Part shown: positions 25,845 to 34,915 of the stretch, piece after piece
Layout of the letters: every line of letters begins with the position of its first letter
How positions within the stretch are numbered: the first letter of the stretch is position 1
Origin: Bacteroidota bacterium
Lineage (GTDB): Bacteria; Bacteroidota; Bacteroidia; Bacteroidales; Lentimicrobiaceae
Assembly: GCA_023441805.1 (NCBI GenBank)
Contig: JAEZNO010000041.1
Coordinates: 59,967 to 123,966 of the forward strand
DNA length: 64,000 nt
Direction of reading: 5' to 3'
Program-made: the position numbers and the translations under genes
The notes under the pieces: generated by a model
Seen by the model: only the letters and a program-made list of their open reading frames with translations
Told to the model about the DNA's origin: nothing
Database searches by the model: none

Positions 25845-26705
25845 ATGAAAAAGGTCTTTTACCTTCTATTGATCCTTCCTCTATTTGTTGGATGCGACAA
25901 TAAGAAAAAAGAATTAGAAACTCTTCAGGCACGATACGACAGTTTACTGAGTATCGGATTCACAAAGGATACAGCTCTGTATTCGTATATTGAGTCATTC
26001 AATAAGATTCAGGCTAATCTCGATTCAATTAAACAGGCTGAGATGCTCATTTCGCAAAATACTGCCTCGAATGGCGAAATTGAGGCCGACCAAAAGGAGC
26101 AGATAAATCGTGATATCAACATGATTTATGATATGCTTCGTAAAAATAAGGAGACAATCGCCGATTTGCGTTCACGTCTTAAACAATCGGGCGGGAAAGT
26201 AACCGAACTGGAAAAGATGATCGACAGAATGGCACAACAAATTGAGGAGAAAGATGCTCAGGTAGCTCAATTAACTACTCGTCTGGAAGACATGAACATT
26301 CAGATTGAAGTCCTTACTTCGGATATTGACCGCCTGACTGCTGAAGGTGAATCTAAATCACAGACTATAAGTGAACAAACCATTGCTCTTAATACAGCAT
26401 GGTTTGTTGTAGGTACAAAACGTGAACTTCTTGATCATAATGTGATATCACGCGAAGGTGGTTTCATTGGCCTCGGTGCTGATAAGAAACTAAAGAAAGA
26501 TTTTGATAAGGGATACTTTACCACTATTGACATTACTACCTTTAACAGTATTCCTCTATCAAAGAAAAAAGTGACATTCATCACTTCACACCCTTCAAAA
26601 TCATATAAGCTTTACGGAACTGAAAAGGCAAGCGACAGCCTTGTAATTACCGACCCGGGGGAGTTTTGGTCAATATCAAAATATCTGGTTATTATGGTTG
26701 ATTAA
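25845..26705 (+). CDS. Coiled-coil lipoprotein
   Basis: Signal peptide II lipobox LFVGC with C17 (MKKVFYLLLILPLFVGC), so probably lipid-anchored. Residues ~18-175 are charged and heptad-rich (ELETLQARYDSLL; KVTELEKMIDRMAQQIEEKD; LEDMNIQIEVLTSDIDRLTA), a long coiled coil. A small C-terminal domain follows (~180-286: TAWFVVGTKRELLDHNVISR, then KKVTFITSHPSKSYKL). This architecture is widespread in Bacteroidota without assigned function; the absence of Asp in positions 2-3 of the mature chain does not decide the membrane. It lies 43 bp after the GH31 gene and is followed by a strong terminator. Confidence 0.83.
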   Translation: MKKVFYLLLILPLFVGCDNKKKELETLQARYDSLLSIGFTKDTALYSYIESFNKIQANLDSIKQAEMLISQNTASNGEIEADQKEQINRDINMIYDMLRKNKETIADLRSRLKQSGGKVTELEKMIDRMAQQIEEKDAQVAQLTTRLEDMNIQIEVLTSDIDRLTAEGESKSQTISEQTIALNTAWFVVGTKRELLDHNVISREGGFIGLGADKKLKKDFDKGYFTTIDITTFNSIPLSKKKVTFITSHPSKSYKLYGTEKASDSLVITDPGEFWSISKYLVIMVD

Positions 26706-26727
26706 AAGCTGCTTGTAAGCTAAAAAG

Positions 26728-26774
26728 AAACAAACCTTTTGGGAGATTTGAATTCACCCAAAAGGTTTGTTTTT
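26728..26774. terminator. Bidirectional terminator between convergent lipoprotein genes
   Basis: Perfect 16-bp stem: AAACAAACCTTTTGGG at 26728-26743 with CCCAAAAGGTTTGTTT at 26757-26772, with T-rich flank on the plus strand and A-rich (T on minus) on the other side. It serves both the coiled-coil lipoprotein and the MORN lipoprotein genes. Confidence 0.9.
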
Positions 26775-26789
26775 ATAAATTCTAATCTT

Positions 26790-27221
26790 TTAAGGATTTG
26801 GTGTCTTTGAATAATCTACTTCATTAATCTGATTACCTGCATCATCATAGAACTTCCATACACCTGTTCTTTCACCATCCTTGAAATTACCTTCATAATG
26901 TTTCTTACCTGTTCTATGATAAACAATCCATTTCCCTTCGCTTAGTCCGTTATTGAAATCTCCTTCACTCCAGAGCTGACCATTATCGTACCACGAAACC
27001 CAATGACCATGTCGCTTATTGTCCTTGTAAGCTCCTTCCATGTATTTTTCACCATTAGGATGATAATGTAGTTCTTTTACAAGCACCTTTTCACCGTCAA
27101 CTTCCGAATACACTTTCTCTGACTTGATTTTACCATCATCATACTTCTCTTTTTCGGTTGTAGTATTAGTGCAACCTCCTGTAAACAATAGCAATAGCAG
27201 TAAAAACAATATCCTATGCAT
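26790..27221 (-). CDS. MORN/YwqK-type repeat lipoprotein
   Basis: A 143-residue lipoprotein: signal peptide with lipobox TGGC (C17) followed by about four MORN-variant repeats of ~22 residues (YHPNGEKYMEGAYKDNKRHG, WYDNGQLWSEGDFNNGLSEG, YHRTGKKHYEGNFKDGERTG, FYDDAGNQINEVDY). Proteins like this are often named 'YwqK-family antitoxin', but nothing here suggests a toxin partner: its neighbours are a coiled-coil lipoprotein and dihydroorotase. I would treat it as a surface or periplasmic lipoprotein of unknown role. Confidence 0.83.
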   Translation of the reverse strand: MHRILFLLLLLLFTGGCTNTTTEKEKYDDGKIKSEKVYSEVDGEKVLVKELHYHPNGEKYMEGAYKDNKRHGHWVSWYDNGQLWSEGDFNNGLSEGKWIVYHRTGKKHYEGNFKDGERTGVWKFYDDAGNQINEVDYSKTPNP

Positions 27222-27312
27222 TTGATATAGATTTGTTAGTAATGATCTGTTTTGGTGCTGAATAGCGGACAGCTAATATTAAATAATAGTCACCTGCCAA
27301 CTTAGGGGAATT

Positions 27313-28653
27313 TCAATAACTGAATTGGAGGCGCTTACCCCTGAATTCTTCATTGAATTGCCCGTTATTGTACACCAGAATTCCGTTGACAAAGGTATGA
27401 GTAACTTTTGAATTGAAGGTCACTCCTTCAAAGGGCGACCACCCACATTTATATAGGATATTGCTTTTATGTACCTGCCAGGGTGAATTACGCTTAATCA
27501 GCACAAGATCAGCAAAATACCCTTCACGGATATATCCTCTATTTTCTATATGGAATAATTTAGCCGGGGCATGACACATCTTCTCAACTACAGTATGTAT
27601 ATTCAGCTCTCCCTCATTCACCTTTTCGAGCATGGCAAGTAGTGAATGCTGAACCAAAGGACCACCTGAAGGGCAACTCATATATGGATTCCTCTTCTCC
27701 TGGTCAGTATGAGGAGCATGGTCAGTTGCGATAATATCAATCTTATTATCCTTAATCGCCCTGATGAGAGCCATACGATCAGACTCTTCTTTTATAGCAG
27801 GGTTCCATTTGATTCTGTTTCCTAAGTTTTCGTAATCCACATCATTAAACCAAAGATGGTGGACGCAAGCCTCTGCCGTTATACGCTTTTCTTCACTTAA
27901 CGGTTCAGGGCTTAAAAGCTCTAATTCATCTGCTGTGGAGAGATGCAGAATATGAAGACGGGTATTATACCTTTTAGCTAAATTCACTGCAAATGTCGAA
28001 GACCGCAGGCACGCTTCACGATTACGAATCAAAGGATGTGCAGTAGGTGGTATATCATCACCATATTGCTGCCGGTAATATGCAAGATTCTCTTTTATGG
28101 TTGATTCATCCTCGCAATGAGCTGCAATTAGGCAATCTGATTCTTTGAAAATAGTTTCAAGTGTTTCAATATTATTAACAAGCATATTACCTGTTGAAGC
28201 ACCTAAAAATATCTTTACCCCGCAAACCTTTGATCGATCAGTTTTAAGGACTTCCCCAACATTATCATTTGAAACACCCATATAGAATGAGTAATTGGCG
28301 AGTGATTTCTCAGATGCAGTGCGATACTTCTCTTCCAATAAATCCTGCGTAAGTGTATTAGGGATGGTGTTGGGCATATCCATGAATGAAGTCACTCCTC
28401 CTGCAACGGCTGCTTTACTTTCAGTATAAATATCACCCTTCTGGGTAAGGCCGGGATCTCGGAAATGAACCTGATCATCAATTACACCGGGCAGCAGATA
28501 ACCTTCTTTGCCGTCAATTACCTCAAAATCATCAGGCACCTCAATATTGTTAGTACTGACACCAACAATAATTGAATTATCAATCATAACATTACCACGA
28601 GTGATAGTGCCTTCGTTTACGATATTTACATTTGAAATTAAGTATCTGCCCAT
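27313..28653 (-). CDS. pyrC: Dihydroorotase
   Basis: Closes carbamoyl aspartate to dihydroorotate in pyrimidine synthesis. The 446-residue amidohydrolase has the metal/substrate motif VHFRDPGLTQKGDI (62-75), GGVTSFMDMPNT, VKIFLGASTGNM with the lysine normally carbamylated, AAHCEDE, HILHLST, and ATDHAPHTDQEK with the catalytic aspartate. The usual D-x-H-x-H start of the metal site reads D59-x-Q61-x-H63: the first histidine is glutamine. I recall the same IDDQVHFR form in other Bacteroidota enzymes, so it is likely a lineage trait rather than damage. The DPM1-like gene lies 82 bp upstream on the same strand. Confidence 0.93.
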   Translation of the reverse strand: MGRYLISNVNIVNEGTITRGNVMIDNSIIVGVSTNNIEVPDDFEVIDGKEGYLLPGVIDDQVHFRDPGLTQKGDIYTESKAAVAGGVTSFMDMPNTIPNTLTQDLLEEKYRTASEKSLANYSFYMGVSNDNVGEVLKTDRSKVCGVKIFLGASTGNMLVNNIETLETIFKESDCLIAAHCEDESTIKENLAYYRQQYGDDIPPTAHPLIRNREACLRSSTFAVNLAKRYNTRLHILHLSTADELELLSPEPLSEEKRITAEACVHHLWFNDVDYENLGNRIKWNPAIKEESDRMALIRAIKDNKIDIIATDHAPHTDQEKRNPYMSCPSGGPLVQHSLLAMLEKVNEGELNIHTVVEKMCHAPAKLFHIENRGYIREGYFADLVLIKRNSPWQVHKSNILYKCGWSPFEGVTFNSKVTHTFVNGILVYNNGQFNEEFRGKRLQFSY

Positions 28654-28735
28654 AACATAAGATTATGTAAAAGTACTTCTCAATCAGAGAAATCTAATGA
28701 ACAATGGATAATAACAGGCAGACAGGGGGAAGTGC

Positions 28736-29461
28736 TTATTTTCGGGGCCTGATTTTTTTAAACCTGAGCTGAATAACCCCAAGAATAGCTTCACGAAAGA
28801 TGCCTCTGCTCATTTTTGACTCACCTTCTGTTCTGTCTGTAAAAATTATCGGCACTTCAATTATCTTGTAACCAAGCTTCCAGGCAGTGTATTTCATCTC
28901 GATCTGGAAAGCATAGCCTGTGAATTTGATTTTATCAAAGTCAATAGCTTCAAGCAGTGAGCGTCGATAGCATTTAAACCCGGCAGTAGTATCCATGATT
29001 TTCATCCGGGTAATTGCTCTGACATAAGCTGAGGCAAAATAACTCATCAGCACCCTGCCCATCGGCCAGTTTACAACATTTACACCCTTTATATAACGTG
29101 AGCCGATAGCAATATCAGCACCCTGCTCATCACATGCTTTATGTAAACGGATCAGATCATCCGGATTATGTGAGAAATCGGCATCCATCTCAAAGATATA
29201 ACGGTACTCGCGTTGCAATGCCCATTTAAACCCATGTATATATGCTGTACCTAAGCCGAGTTTGCCTTTGCGCTCTTCAATAAACAGCCTGTCAGGAAAC
29301 TGAGTAATCAATCTCTTAACAATTGCTGCTGTGCCGTCGGGTGAGTTGTCTTCTACTATCAGAATGTCAAATTCTGTAGGGAGTGAGAATACTTTTCGTA
29401 TTATTCGCTCAATATTCTCTTTCTCGTTAAATGTGGGGATTACGACTAAATTTTCCTTCAC
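28736..29461 (-). CDS. Polyprenol monophosphomannose synthase-like glycosyltransferase (GT2)
   Basis: A 241-residue GT2 enzyme of the DPM1 type, which makes polyprenyl-phosphate sugars from nucleotide sugars at the membrane face. Visible: VVIPTFNEKENIERII (6-21), ILIVEDNSPDGTA (about 34-46), the DAD motif FEMDADFSHNPDDL, GSRYIKG, and TAGFKCYRRSLLE. No C-terminal membrane helices, so it is the short single-domain form. The start codon is GTG (29459-29461); there is no nearby ATG that keeps the conserved N-terminus. A GT39-like membrane glycosyltransferase lies just upstream and could use the lipid-linked sugar this enzyme makes (inference). Confidence 0.87.
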   Translation of the reverse strand: MKENLVVIPTFNEKENIERIIRKVFSLPTEFDILIVEDNSPDGTAAIVKRLITQFPDRLFIEERKGKLGLGTAYIHGFKWALQREYRYIFEMDADFSHNPDDLIRLHKACDEQGADIAIGSRYIKGVNVVNWPMGRVLMSYFASAYVRAITRMKIMDTTAGFKCYRRSLLEAIDFDKIKFTGYAFQIEMKYTAWKLGYKIIEVPIIFTDRTEGESKMSRGIFREAILGVIQLRFKKIRPRK

Positions 29462-29634
29462 GTGGTTTAGGTGTTGAAGGAGCGAAGTTATAAAAAAAAC
29501 TCTTATTAAGTTTCACAATAAATTAATTATGCATATTATGAGCATATAATACAATCCTTATAGAGTATGCTAATTGAATACTATTCAGTAAGATGTAAAT
29601 GAAAAAACTTCGGCAAAAACATTACGGATGATTG

Positions 29635-30993
29635 CTATGGCTTGATTATTACCTTGTATCCTTTTTGTGCAAGCGACTCAATTTCGCCATCTAATGGTAA
29701 TCTGTCGTAGAAAATATAATCAGTATAGAACATCCCTTCAATTGCATGCTCATAATTCATAAAGACAGTCTTCTCGTCAAACTTACCCCTCATATTTATA
29801 AGTTCAGTTCGCCAGACAGGTTCTTTTACTGAATTTTTAAATGGCTTTACCCTTTCAATGCTATACCTTACGGGAAGTAATATTAATAATGCAATCAGCA
29901 CTCTTATAGTGATTCTTTTTCTTTGATGATTTTCGATTATCTTAAAAATAAAATTTGATTCAAGTAGAAATAATGCCGGGGCACACATCAGCAAATAAGT
30001 ATGTCTTTTTGTCGCTGCGAAAGAAAAAATTACAAAAGGAATTATCCACCAACAGTTTAAGAAAATTAATTTCCAATCAAATTTTGACTTATAAATAGTC
30101 CAGATTATTGGTATCCATATTAATTCACCATAAACCATTCCTAAATTTTGAAAATAATGGTAAAAAGGGCCTGTATGCTGTTCAACGGTTTGGTTATAAG
30201 CGAACAGGAATTTTTTAAATACATAATGAGCTTCTTCAGGAAAGTGCTCATTTATATATATAAGCCATGGTGTAATAATCAAAGCAAATCCAAATATTCC
30301 CAAACTCAGGTCGTAAAATATTCTGGCTTTTGTCTTGTTTGAATTAAAATACTCACCAATCATCCATAATGGAAAAATTACTACCGACGGAGTCCATTTG
30401 CATAAAAAAGCTATGCCTGTGACCATTCCAATTAACAGTGATAAGAAAGTGACTTTTCGATTCTTTATTGTGAGAATAACCAGAAATGCAGCTAATTGAA
30501 TAAAGAAAATAAAGAATGTCTCAATATGATCTGAAGATATCCTGCCACCGGCAACTTCAATCAATAATCCATTTATTGAATGGAAAAAGGCAGCTAAAAG
30601 TCCTGTCTTTTCATCAAATAAATTCTTACCCATTAAAAACGTTAACCATACCGCTAATACTGAGATAATTAAGGATGGAATACGAATGGCATATTCATTT
30701 TCTCCAAATAACTTTATTGAACATGCCATACTCCATAAAGGAACTGGACCCTTTTCGAGCCAGACATGATTTGCTACCCAATTTTCCATTGAATAAGGCA
30801 ATAAGGGTGTTTTATACAGAGTTGGCTCTAAGGGTTCAGATACCATATTCTTAGCCACCAGTGCATGATATCTTTCATCCCAGGTATGCAGATAATGGTC
30901 TGATGCAACGAAAATCCGTAATCCTATTGCGCTAAAAATAATAAGTGATAAAGCAAAAATCTTATATGTCTGTCCTATGTTTACTAAAAACAC
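29635..30993 (-). CDS. GT39/ArnT-like membrane glycosyltransferase
   Basis: A 452-residue integral membrane protein with about ten to twelve membrane segments. The first periplasmic loop carries the HTWDERYHALVAKN motif (about 36-49) whose Asp-Glu pair is the catalytic signature of the PMT/ArnT family. AGGRISSDHIETFFIFF follows in the region that positions the lipid-linked donor. Such enzymes move a sugar from polyprenyl phosphate to a lipid or protein outside the membrane. It starts with GTG (30991-30993); no ATG nearby preserves the first helix. It sits 173 bp upstream of the DPM1-like gene on the same strand, a plausible donor supplier. Acceptor unknown. Confidence 0.82.
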   Translation of the reverse strand: MFLVNIGQTYKIFALSLIIFSAIGLRIFVASDHYLHTWDERYHALVAKNMVSEPLEPTLYKTPLLPYSMENWVANHVWLEKGPVPLWSMACSIKLFGENEYAIRIPSLIISVLAVWLTFLMGKNLFDEKTGLLAAFFHSINGLLIEVAGGRISSDHIETFFIFFIQLAAFLVILTIKNRKVTFLSLLIGMVTGIAFLCKWTPSVVIFPLWMIGEYFNSNKTKARIFYDLSLGIFGFALIITPWLIYINEHFPEEAHYVFKKFLFAYNQTVEQHTGPFYHYFQNLGMVYGELIWIPIIWTIYKSKFDWKLIFLNCWWIIPFVIFSFAATKRHTYLLMCAPALFLLESNFIFKIIENHQRKRITIRVLIALLILLPVRYSIERVKPFKNSVKEPVWRTELINMRGKFDEKTVFMNYEHAIEGMFYTDYIFYDRLPLDGEIESLAQKGYKVIIKP

Positions 30994-31123
30994 AATTTTA
31001 GTCTTTGAAATTAAATGGTATTAATGAAAATAAAATTTGCTACTCTTTGCTAATCTTGATAGGATTGACGACCGGCAATCAGTAATAAATACCAAATTTA
31101 AAGAAAATTATACCATAGACTTT

Positions 31124-34100
31124 TTATTTTACCATATCTTCTAATGGTATCAAAGCCTGTATGGCGTCAGAGACTGACGTTACATTTTTGAAATTGAGGC
31201 TTAGCTTCTCGTTTGCCTCTTTCATCCTGACCGTATGCTGGTATTCCTGTATGAACTTAAGCACTGCATTGAAAATCGGACTTTGATAATACGACGATTC
31301 TTTATTTGTAATGAAAGTAGCCGTCATATTGGTATTCTTCAGCGTAATCTTTTCGAATCCAAGTTTACGCGCCATTCTCCTTAATCTGATTGTATTGATC
31401 AATTCCTGCGTTTGCTGTGGCACAGGGCCAAACCGGTCAATCAATCTCTCTTGGAATGCCAACAAGTCAGCTTCAGCTTCAAGACTATCCAATTCTTTAT
31501 AAAGACTAAGTCGTTCGGTGATATTGGTAACATAGCGATCGGGCAGCATTATCTCAAGATCAGTTTCAATAAGGCACTCCTTAACATAATCTTTCTGCGC
31601 AGGCTCATCATAAAGATCCCTGAATTCGGTTTCTTTAAGTTCCATGATTGCCTCATCAAGGATTTTCTGGTACATCTCGAATCCTATTTCGGAAATAAAG
31701 CCGCTTTGTTCGGCTCCCAGAATATTTCCTGCACCTCTGATATCAAGATCGCGCATGGCAATATTGAAACCACTACCCAGTTCTGAAAACTCTTCAATTG
31801 CCTTTAGTCGCTTACGTGCTTCATCGGTTAACACAGAAACCGGAGGTGCCAACAGATAACAGAATGCCTTTTTGTTGGTGCGCCCTACCCTGCCTCGCAA
31901 CTGGTGTAAATCACTCAATCCGTAGTTGTGTGCATCATTTATGATGATAGTATTAACATTTGGAATATCCAGCCCCGATTCAATTATGGTAGTTGCAACC
32001 AGTACATCATAATTGCCTTCCACAAAATCCATCATCACCTTTTCAAGTTTTTGCCCATCCATCTGTCCATGACCAATTGCAATTTTAGCATCCGGCACCA
32101 GTCGCTGGATCATACCGGCAACTTCAGTAATATTCTTTACTCTGTTATTAACGACGAACACCTGCCCGCCTCTTGATAATTCATAATGAACAGCATCTCT
32201 GATCACTTCTTCATTAAATGGGTGTAATTCGGTTTGCACCGGATAGCGGTTAGCAGGAGGAGTATTCAGGATACTCAAATCACGTGCTCCCATCAATGAA
32301 AACTGCAAAGTCCTTGGTATAGGTGTAGCGGTAAGGGTAAGAGTATCAACATTAACCTTCATTTGTTTCAACTTCTCTTTAGTAGCTACACCAAACTTCT
32401 GCTCCTCATCAACTATCATTAATCCGAGGTCTCTGAATTTGACATCTTTGCTTACCAACCTGTGGGTTCCAATAAGGATATCTATTTTTCCCTCCTCTAA
32501 CTCCTGAAGTGTTTTCTTTTGCTCCTTAGCAGATTTGAATCTATTGATATAATCAACTTTACAAGGGAATTCCTTTAGACGTTCGCTAAACGTTTGGTAA
32601 TGCTGAAGAGCAAGAATGGTAGTGGGAACAAGCACAGCAACTTGTTTGCTGTCGGTAACTGCTTTAAAAGCTGCTCTGACTGCAATTTCAGTCTTGCCGA
32701 AACCTACATCTCCGCAAACCAATCTGTCCATTGGATATGATTTCTCGAGATCCCTTTTTACATCTGCAGTTGCTTTTATCTGGTCGGGTGTATCTTCATA
32801 AATAAAAGAAGCTTCCAGTTCATGTTGCATATAACTATCGGGTGAGAAGCTAAACCCTTCAGAAGCTTTTCGTTCAGCATATAATTTGATAAGGTCTTTA
32901 GCTATATCTTTAACACGTTGTTTGGTTTTGCTCTTGAGTTTATTCCATGCATTCGAACCCAGGCGGTTTAATGAAGGTACGGTTCCTTCCTTACCTATAT
33001 ATTTGGTTATTCGGTGAAGCGAGTGGATGCTTACATATAAAATATCGCCATTTTGATAAATAAGCCTGATAGCTTCCTGTTGCTTACCATTATTTTCAAT
33101 CTTTTCCAGCCCGTCGAACCGACCTATACCATGATCGATGTGTGTAACATAATCACCCGGTTGAAGATCATATATTTCCTTAAGAGTAAATGCTTCTTTA
33201 CCTGCAAAACCATCTCGTATATGAAATTTATGGTATCGCTCAAATATCTGATGGTCAGTGTAGCATGCCAGCTTCGATTGTTTGTCTATAAAGCCCTCAT
33301 GCAATGAGAGGTTAATAATTTCGTAATTGAATGCAGAGGTTGAAATTCCTCTGTTTCCTTTAAGATCACTGATAATAGTATGAATACGTTCAGTTTGCTT
33401 TGGATTATCCGACAGAATAACATTCCTTAAGCCGTTTGAGCTGTTCTCTTCGAGGTTTTTAAGCAGCAAATCAAAATTCTTATTGAAGGATGGCTGAGGT
33501 TGCATACCCAGATTGAATGTAACACTATCCTTGATAAGTGATTGATTGCCGAACTCAATCAGTTTATGTTCAATGATCTGTCTTTTAAAATTCTCACCCC
33601 GGGTAAAAAGCTCATCAGGACTAAGATGTAGTGTCTCATCGCGAAGCTCAGAAAATGCCTTTTCTGCCTTATTAAATTCCTTATCAATCCTGTCAATTGC
33701 ATAGGAAAGATCACGAACCCAAATGATAGTCTTTGGATCAATAAACTCAATGAATGATTGCCTGTTCTCATGCAGAGTTCTGTCCTGCACATTAGGTGTT
33801 ATGGTAATGTGATTTAATTTATCAATAGACAGTTGATTTGCGGGATTAAAAGTTCGAATAGATTCAACTACATCACCAAAGAACTCTATGCGATAAGGAT
33901 GATCGTTTGTATACGAGAAAACATCAACAATGCCTCCACGAAGTGAAAATTGACCGGGTTCAACAACAAAATCAACTCTTTCAAAATTGTACTCCATTAA
34001 AAGATCAATCACAAAATCGATTGATAAGTTATCTTTTAAGGCAAGGCGGAGAGTATTTTTCTTGAGGAATGTTTTGCTAACGACTTTTTCGGCCAGAGCC

Positions 34101-34504
34101 TCGGGATAAGTAACCACTATTGTACCACCTTCACGTGTTCCCAGTCTTTTAAGCACTTCAGTACGTGAGAGGATATTGTTATTATCAGTTTTTTCAAATT
34201 CATAAGGTCGCCTGTAAGAGGTTGGATAGAAGAGTATCCTTTTTTTATGGAATGGTGTATCACGTTCAAGTAACAGGTTCTCAAGGTCATTAAACATATA
34301 AGCGGCTTCCTCCTTATCCTGAAGAATAACCAGGAATAAGGGATCTTTACCATCAGAGAAGATAGTAGCAGCGACAATTGAGGCTGCCGATCCGGCTAGT
34401 CCTTTAAGGTGAACAGGTGCTTTATCACTGGAAAGTACTGATGCACAAAAATCCGCAATAATTTCCTTATTGCGGTAATCATTGATAAGAGGAGAAGTTT
34501 TCAC
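31124..34504 (-). CDS. mfd: Transcription-repair coupling factor Mfd
   Basis: Mfd removes RNA polymerase stalled at DNA lesions and recruits UvrA. The 1126-residue protein has, in order: UvrB-like N-terminal domains (SFLRG-type GQFSLRGGIVDVFSYTNDHP), the CarD-like RNA-polymerase interaction domain (GDYVTHIDHGIGRFDGLEKI), and a RecG-like helicase core. The core has Walker A GDVGFGKTE, the DEEQ box IVDEEQKFGV, TLTATPIPRTLQFS, and the RGRVGRTNKKAF motif VI. A C-terminal TRCF domain follows. Length is standard. The start codon is GTG at 34502-34504, with MKTSPLI following. TAATTTTG lies 29 nt upstream. Confidence 0.97.
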   Translation of the reverse strand: MKTSPLINDYRNKEIIADFCASVLSSDKAPVHLKGLAGSAASIVAATIFSDGKDPLFLVILQDKEEAAYMFNDLENLLLERDTPFHKKRILFYPTSYRRPYEFEKTDNNNILSRTEVLKRLGTREGGTIVVTYPEALAEKVVSKTFLKKNTLRLALKDNLSIDFVIDLLMEYNFERVDFVVEPGQFSLRGGIVDVFSYTNDHPYRIEFFGDVVESIRTFNPANQLSIDKLNHITITPNVQDRTLHENRQSFIEFIDPKTIIWVRDLSYAIDRIDKEFNKAEKAFSELRDETLHLSPDELFTRGENFKRQIIEHKLIEFGNQSLIKDSVTFNLGMQPQPSFNKNFDLLLKNLEENSSNGLRNVILSDNPKQTERIHTIISDLKGNRGISTSAFNYEIINLSLHEGFIDKQSKLACYTDHQIFERYHKFHIRDGFAGKEAFTLKEIYDLQPGDYVTHIDHGIGRFDGLEKIENNGKQQEAIRLIYQNGDILYVSIHSLHRITKYIGKEGTVPSLNRLGSNAWNKLKSKTKQRVKDIAKDLIKLYAERKASEGFSFSPDSYMQHELEASFIYEDTPDQIKATADVKRDLEKSYPMDRLVCGDVGFGKTEIAVRAAFKAVTDSKQVAVLVPTTILALQHYQTFSERLKEFPCKVDYINRFKSAKEQKKTLQELEEGKIDILIGTHRLVSKDVKFRDLGLMIVDEEQKFGVATKEKLKQMKVNVDTLTLTATPIPRTLQFSLMGARDLSILNTPPANRYPVQTELHPFNEEVIRDAVHYELSRGGQVFVVNNRVKNITEVAGMIQRLVPDAKIAIGHGQMDGQKLEKVMMDFVEGNYDVLVATTIIESGLDIPNVNTIIINDAHNYGLSDLHQLRGRVGRTNKKAFCYLLAPPVSVLTDEARKRLKAIEEFSELGSGFNIAMRDLDIRGAGNILGAEQSGFISEIGFEMYQKILDEAIMELKETEFRDLYDEPAQKDYVKECLIETDLEIMLPDRYVTNITERLSLYKELDSLEAEADLLAFQERLIDRFGPVPQQTQELINTIRLRRMARKLGFEKITLKNTNMTATFITNKESSYYQSPIFNAVLKFIQEYQHTVRMKEANEKLSLNFKNVTSVSDAIQALIPLEDMVK

Positions 34505-34533
34505 TTAGTCCTTTGGGTTAATAAGATGGAACG

Positions 34534-34541
34534 CAAAATTA
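34534..34541 (-). promoter_or_regulatory. Probable -7 box for mfd
   Basis: Minus-strand TAATTTTG, 29 nt before the GTG start. Confidence 0.45.
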
Positions 34542-34568
34542 CTATTTTTTGTTGAACCTGGCTGAAAC

Positions 34569-34644
34569 ACCACTCTTGCCGGCCGTTCACGAGGTCAGTC
34601 GATTAGGTCTCCGAGCTTCGTCGAGGGTGATCCCCGAGAGTGGT
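34569..34644. repeat. GC-rich patch bounded by inverted ACCACTCT / AGAGTGGT
   Basis: Arms at 34569-34576 and 34637-34644 are perfect reverse complements. The enclosed ~60 bp (CCGGCCGTTCACGAGGTCAG and onward) is clearly richer in G+C than the flanks and holds CTCCGAG/GGGTGATCCCCGAG sub-dyads. The open frame across it looks like chance. It may be a small foreign or repetitive insertion. Confidence 0.45.
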
Positions 34645-34703
34645 CTCCTAGTCTTTGTCAAGGAATCGGGCGGTGTCATAGCAATACTATCTCTTATATC
34701 TAA

Positions 34704-34740
34704 GCGTTATCTAAGCGTTTTTAAGAACGCTTAGATAACG
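34704..34740. repeat. Palindromic intergenic repeat, copy 2
   Basis: GCGTTATCTAAGCGTT (34704-34719) and AACGCTTAGATAACG (34726-34740) form a 15-bp perfect stem with a 6-nt loop. The arm sequence is identical to the element at 16536-16596, and here too an extra ATCTAAGC copy precedes the left arm. Confidence 0.85.
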
Positions 34741-34879
34741 TCTCGAAATCGTTAAGATAATGTTTCAGTATGAGACCTATAATAGTCTCGGGGATTAACG
34801 GAGGCCATGGGTATGGTGCACCATGTTAAAGAGAATAATGACAGTGATAAGGTTATGGTTTATGTGTGAAATCATTTAC

Positions 34880-34887
34880 TACTTTTG
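34880..34887 (+). promoter_or_regulatory. Probable -7 box for the POT transporter gene
   Basis: TACTTTTG, 28 nt before the ATG at 34916, matches TAnnTTTG. Confidence 0.45.
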
Positions 34888-34915
34888 CCACTATAAATAT
34901 CAGATTGGCAAATAA

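Larger units (their letters stand above)
34505..34915. other. Intergenic region between mfd and the POT gene; repeats only
   Basis: About 410 bp without a credible gene. It holds divergent -7 boxes near both ends, a GC-richer patch with short inverted repeats (34549-34680) and the second palindromic repeat (34704-34740). Confidence 0.7.

Noticed and set aside
26790..27221. Toxin-antitoxin role for the MORN/YwqK-type protein
   Set aside because: It has a lipoprotein signal and no adjacent toxin-like gene; the antitoxin name is only a database habit.
34549..34734. A 61-codon frame across the GC-rich patch and palindrome
   Set aside because: The frame runs through two repeat structures, has atypical composition and ends inside the palindrome; it reads as chance.
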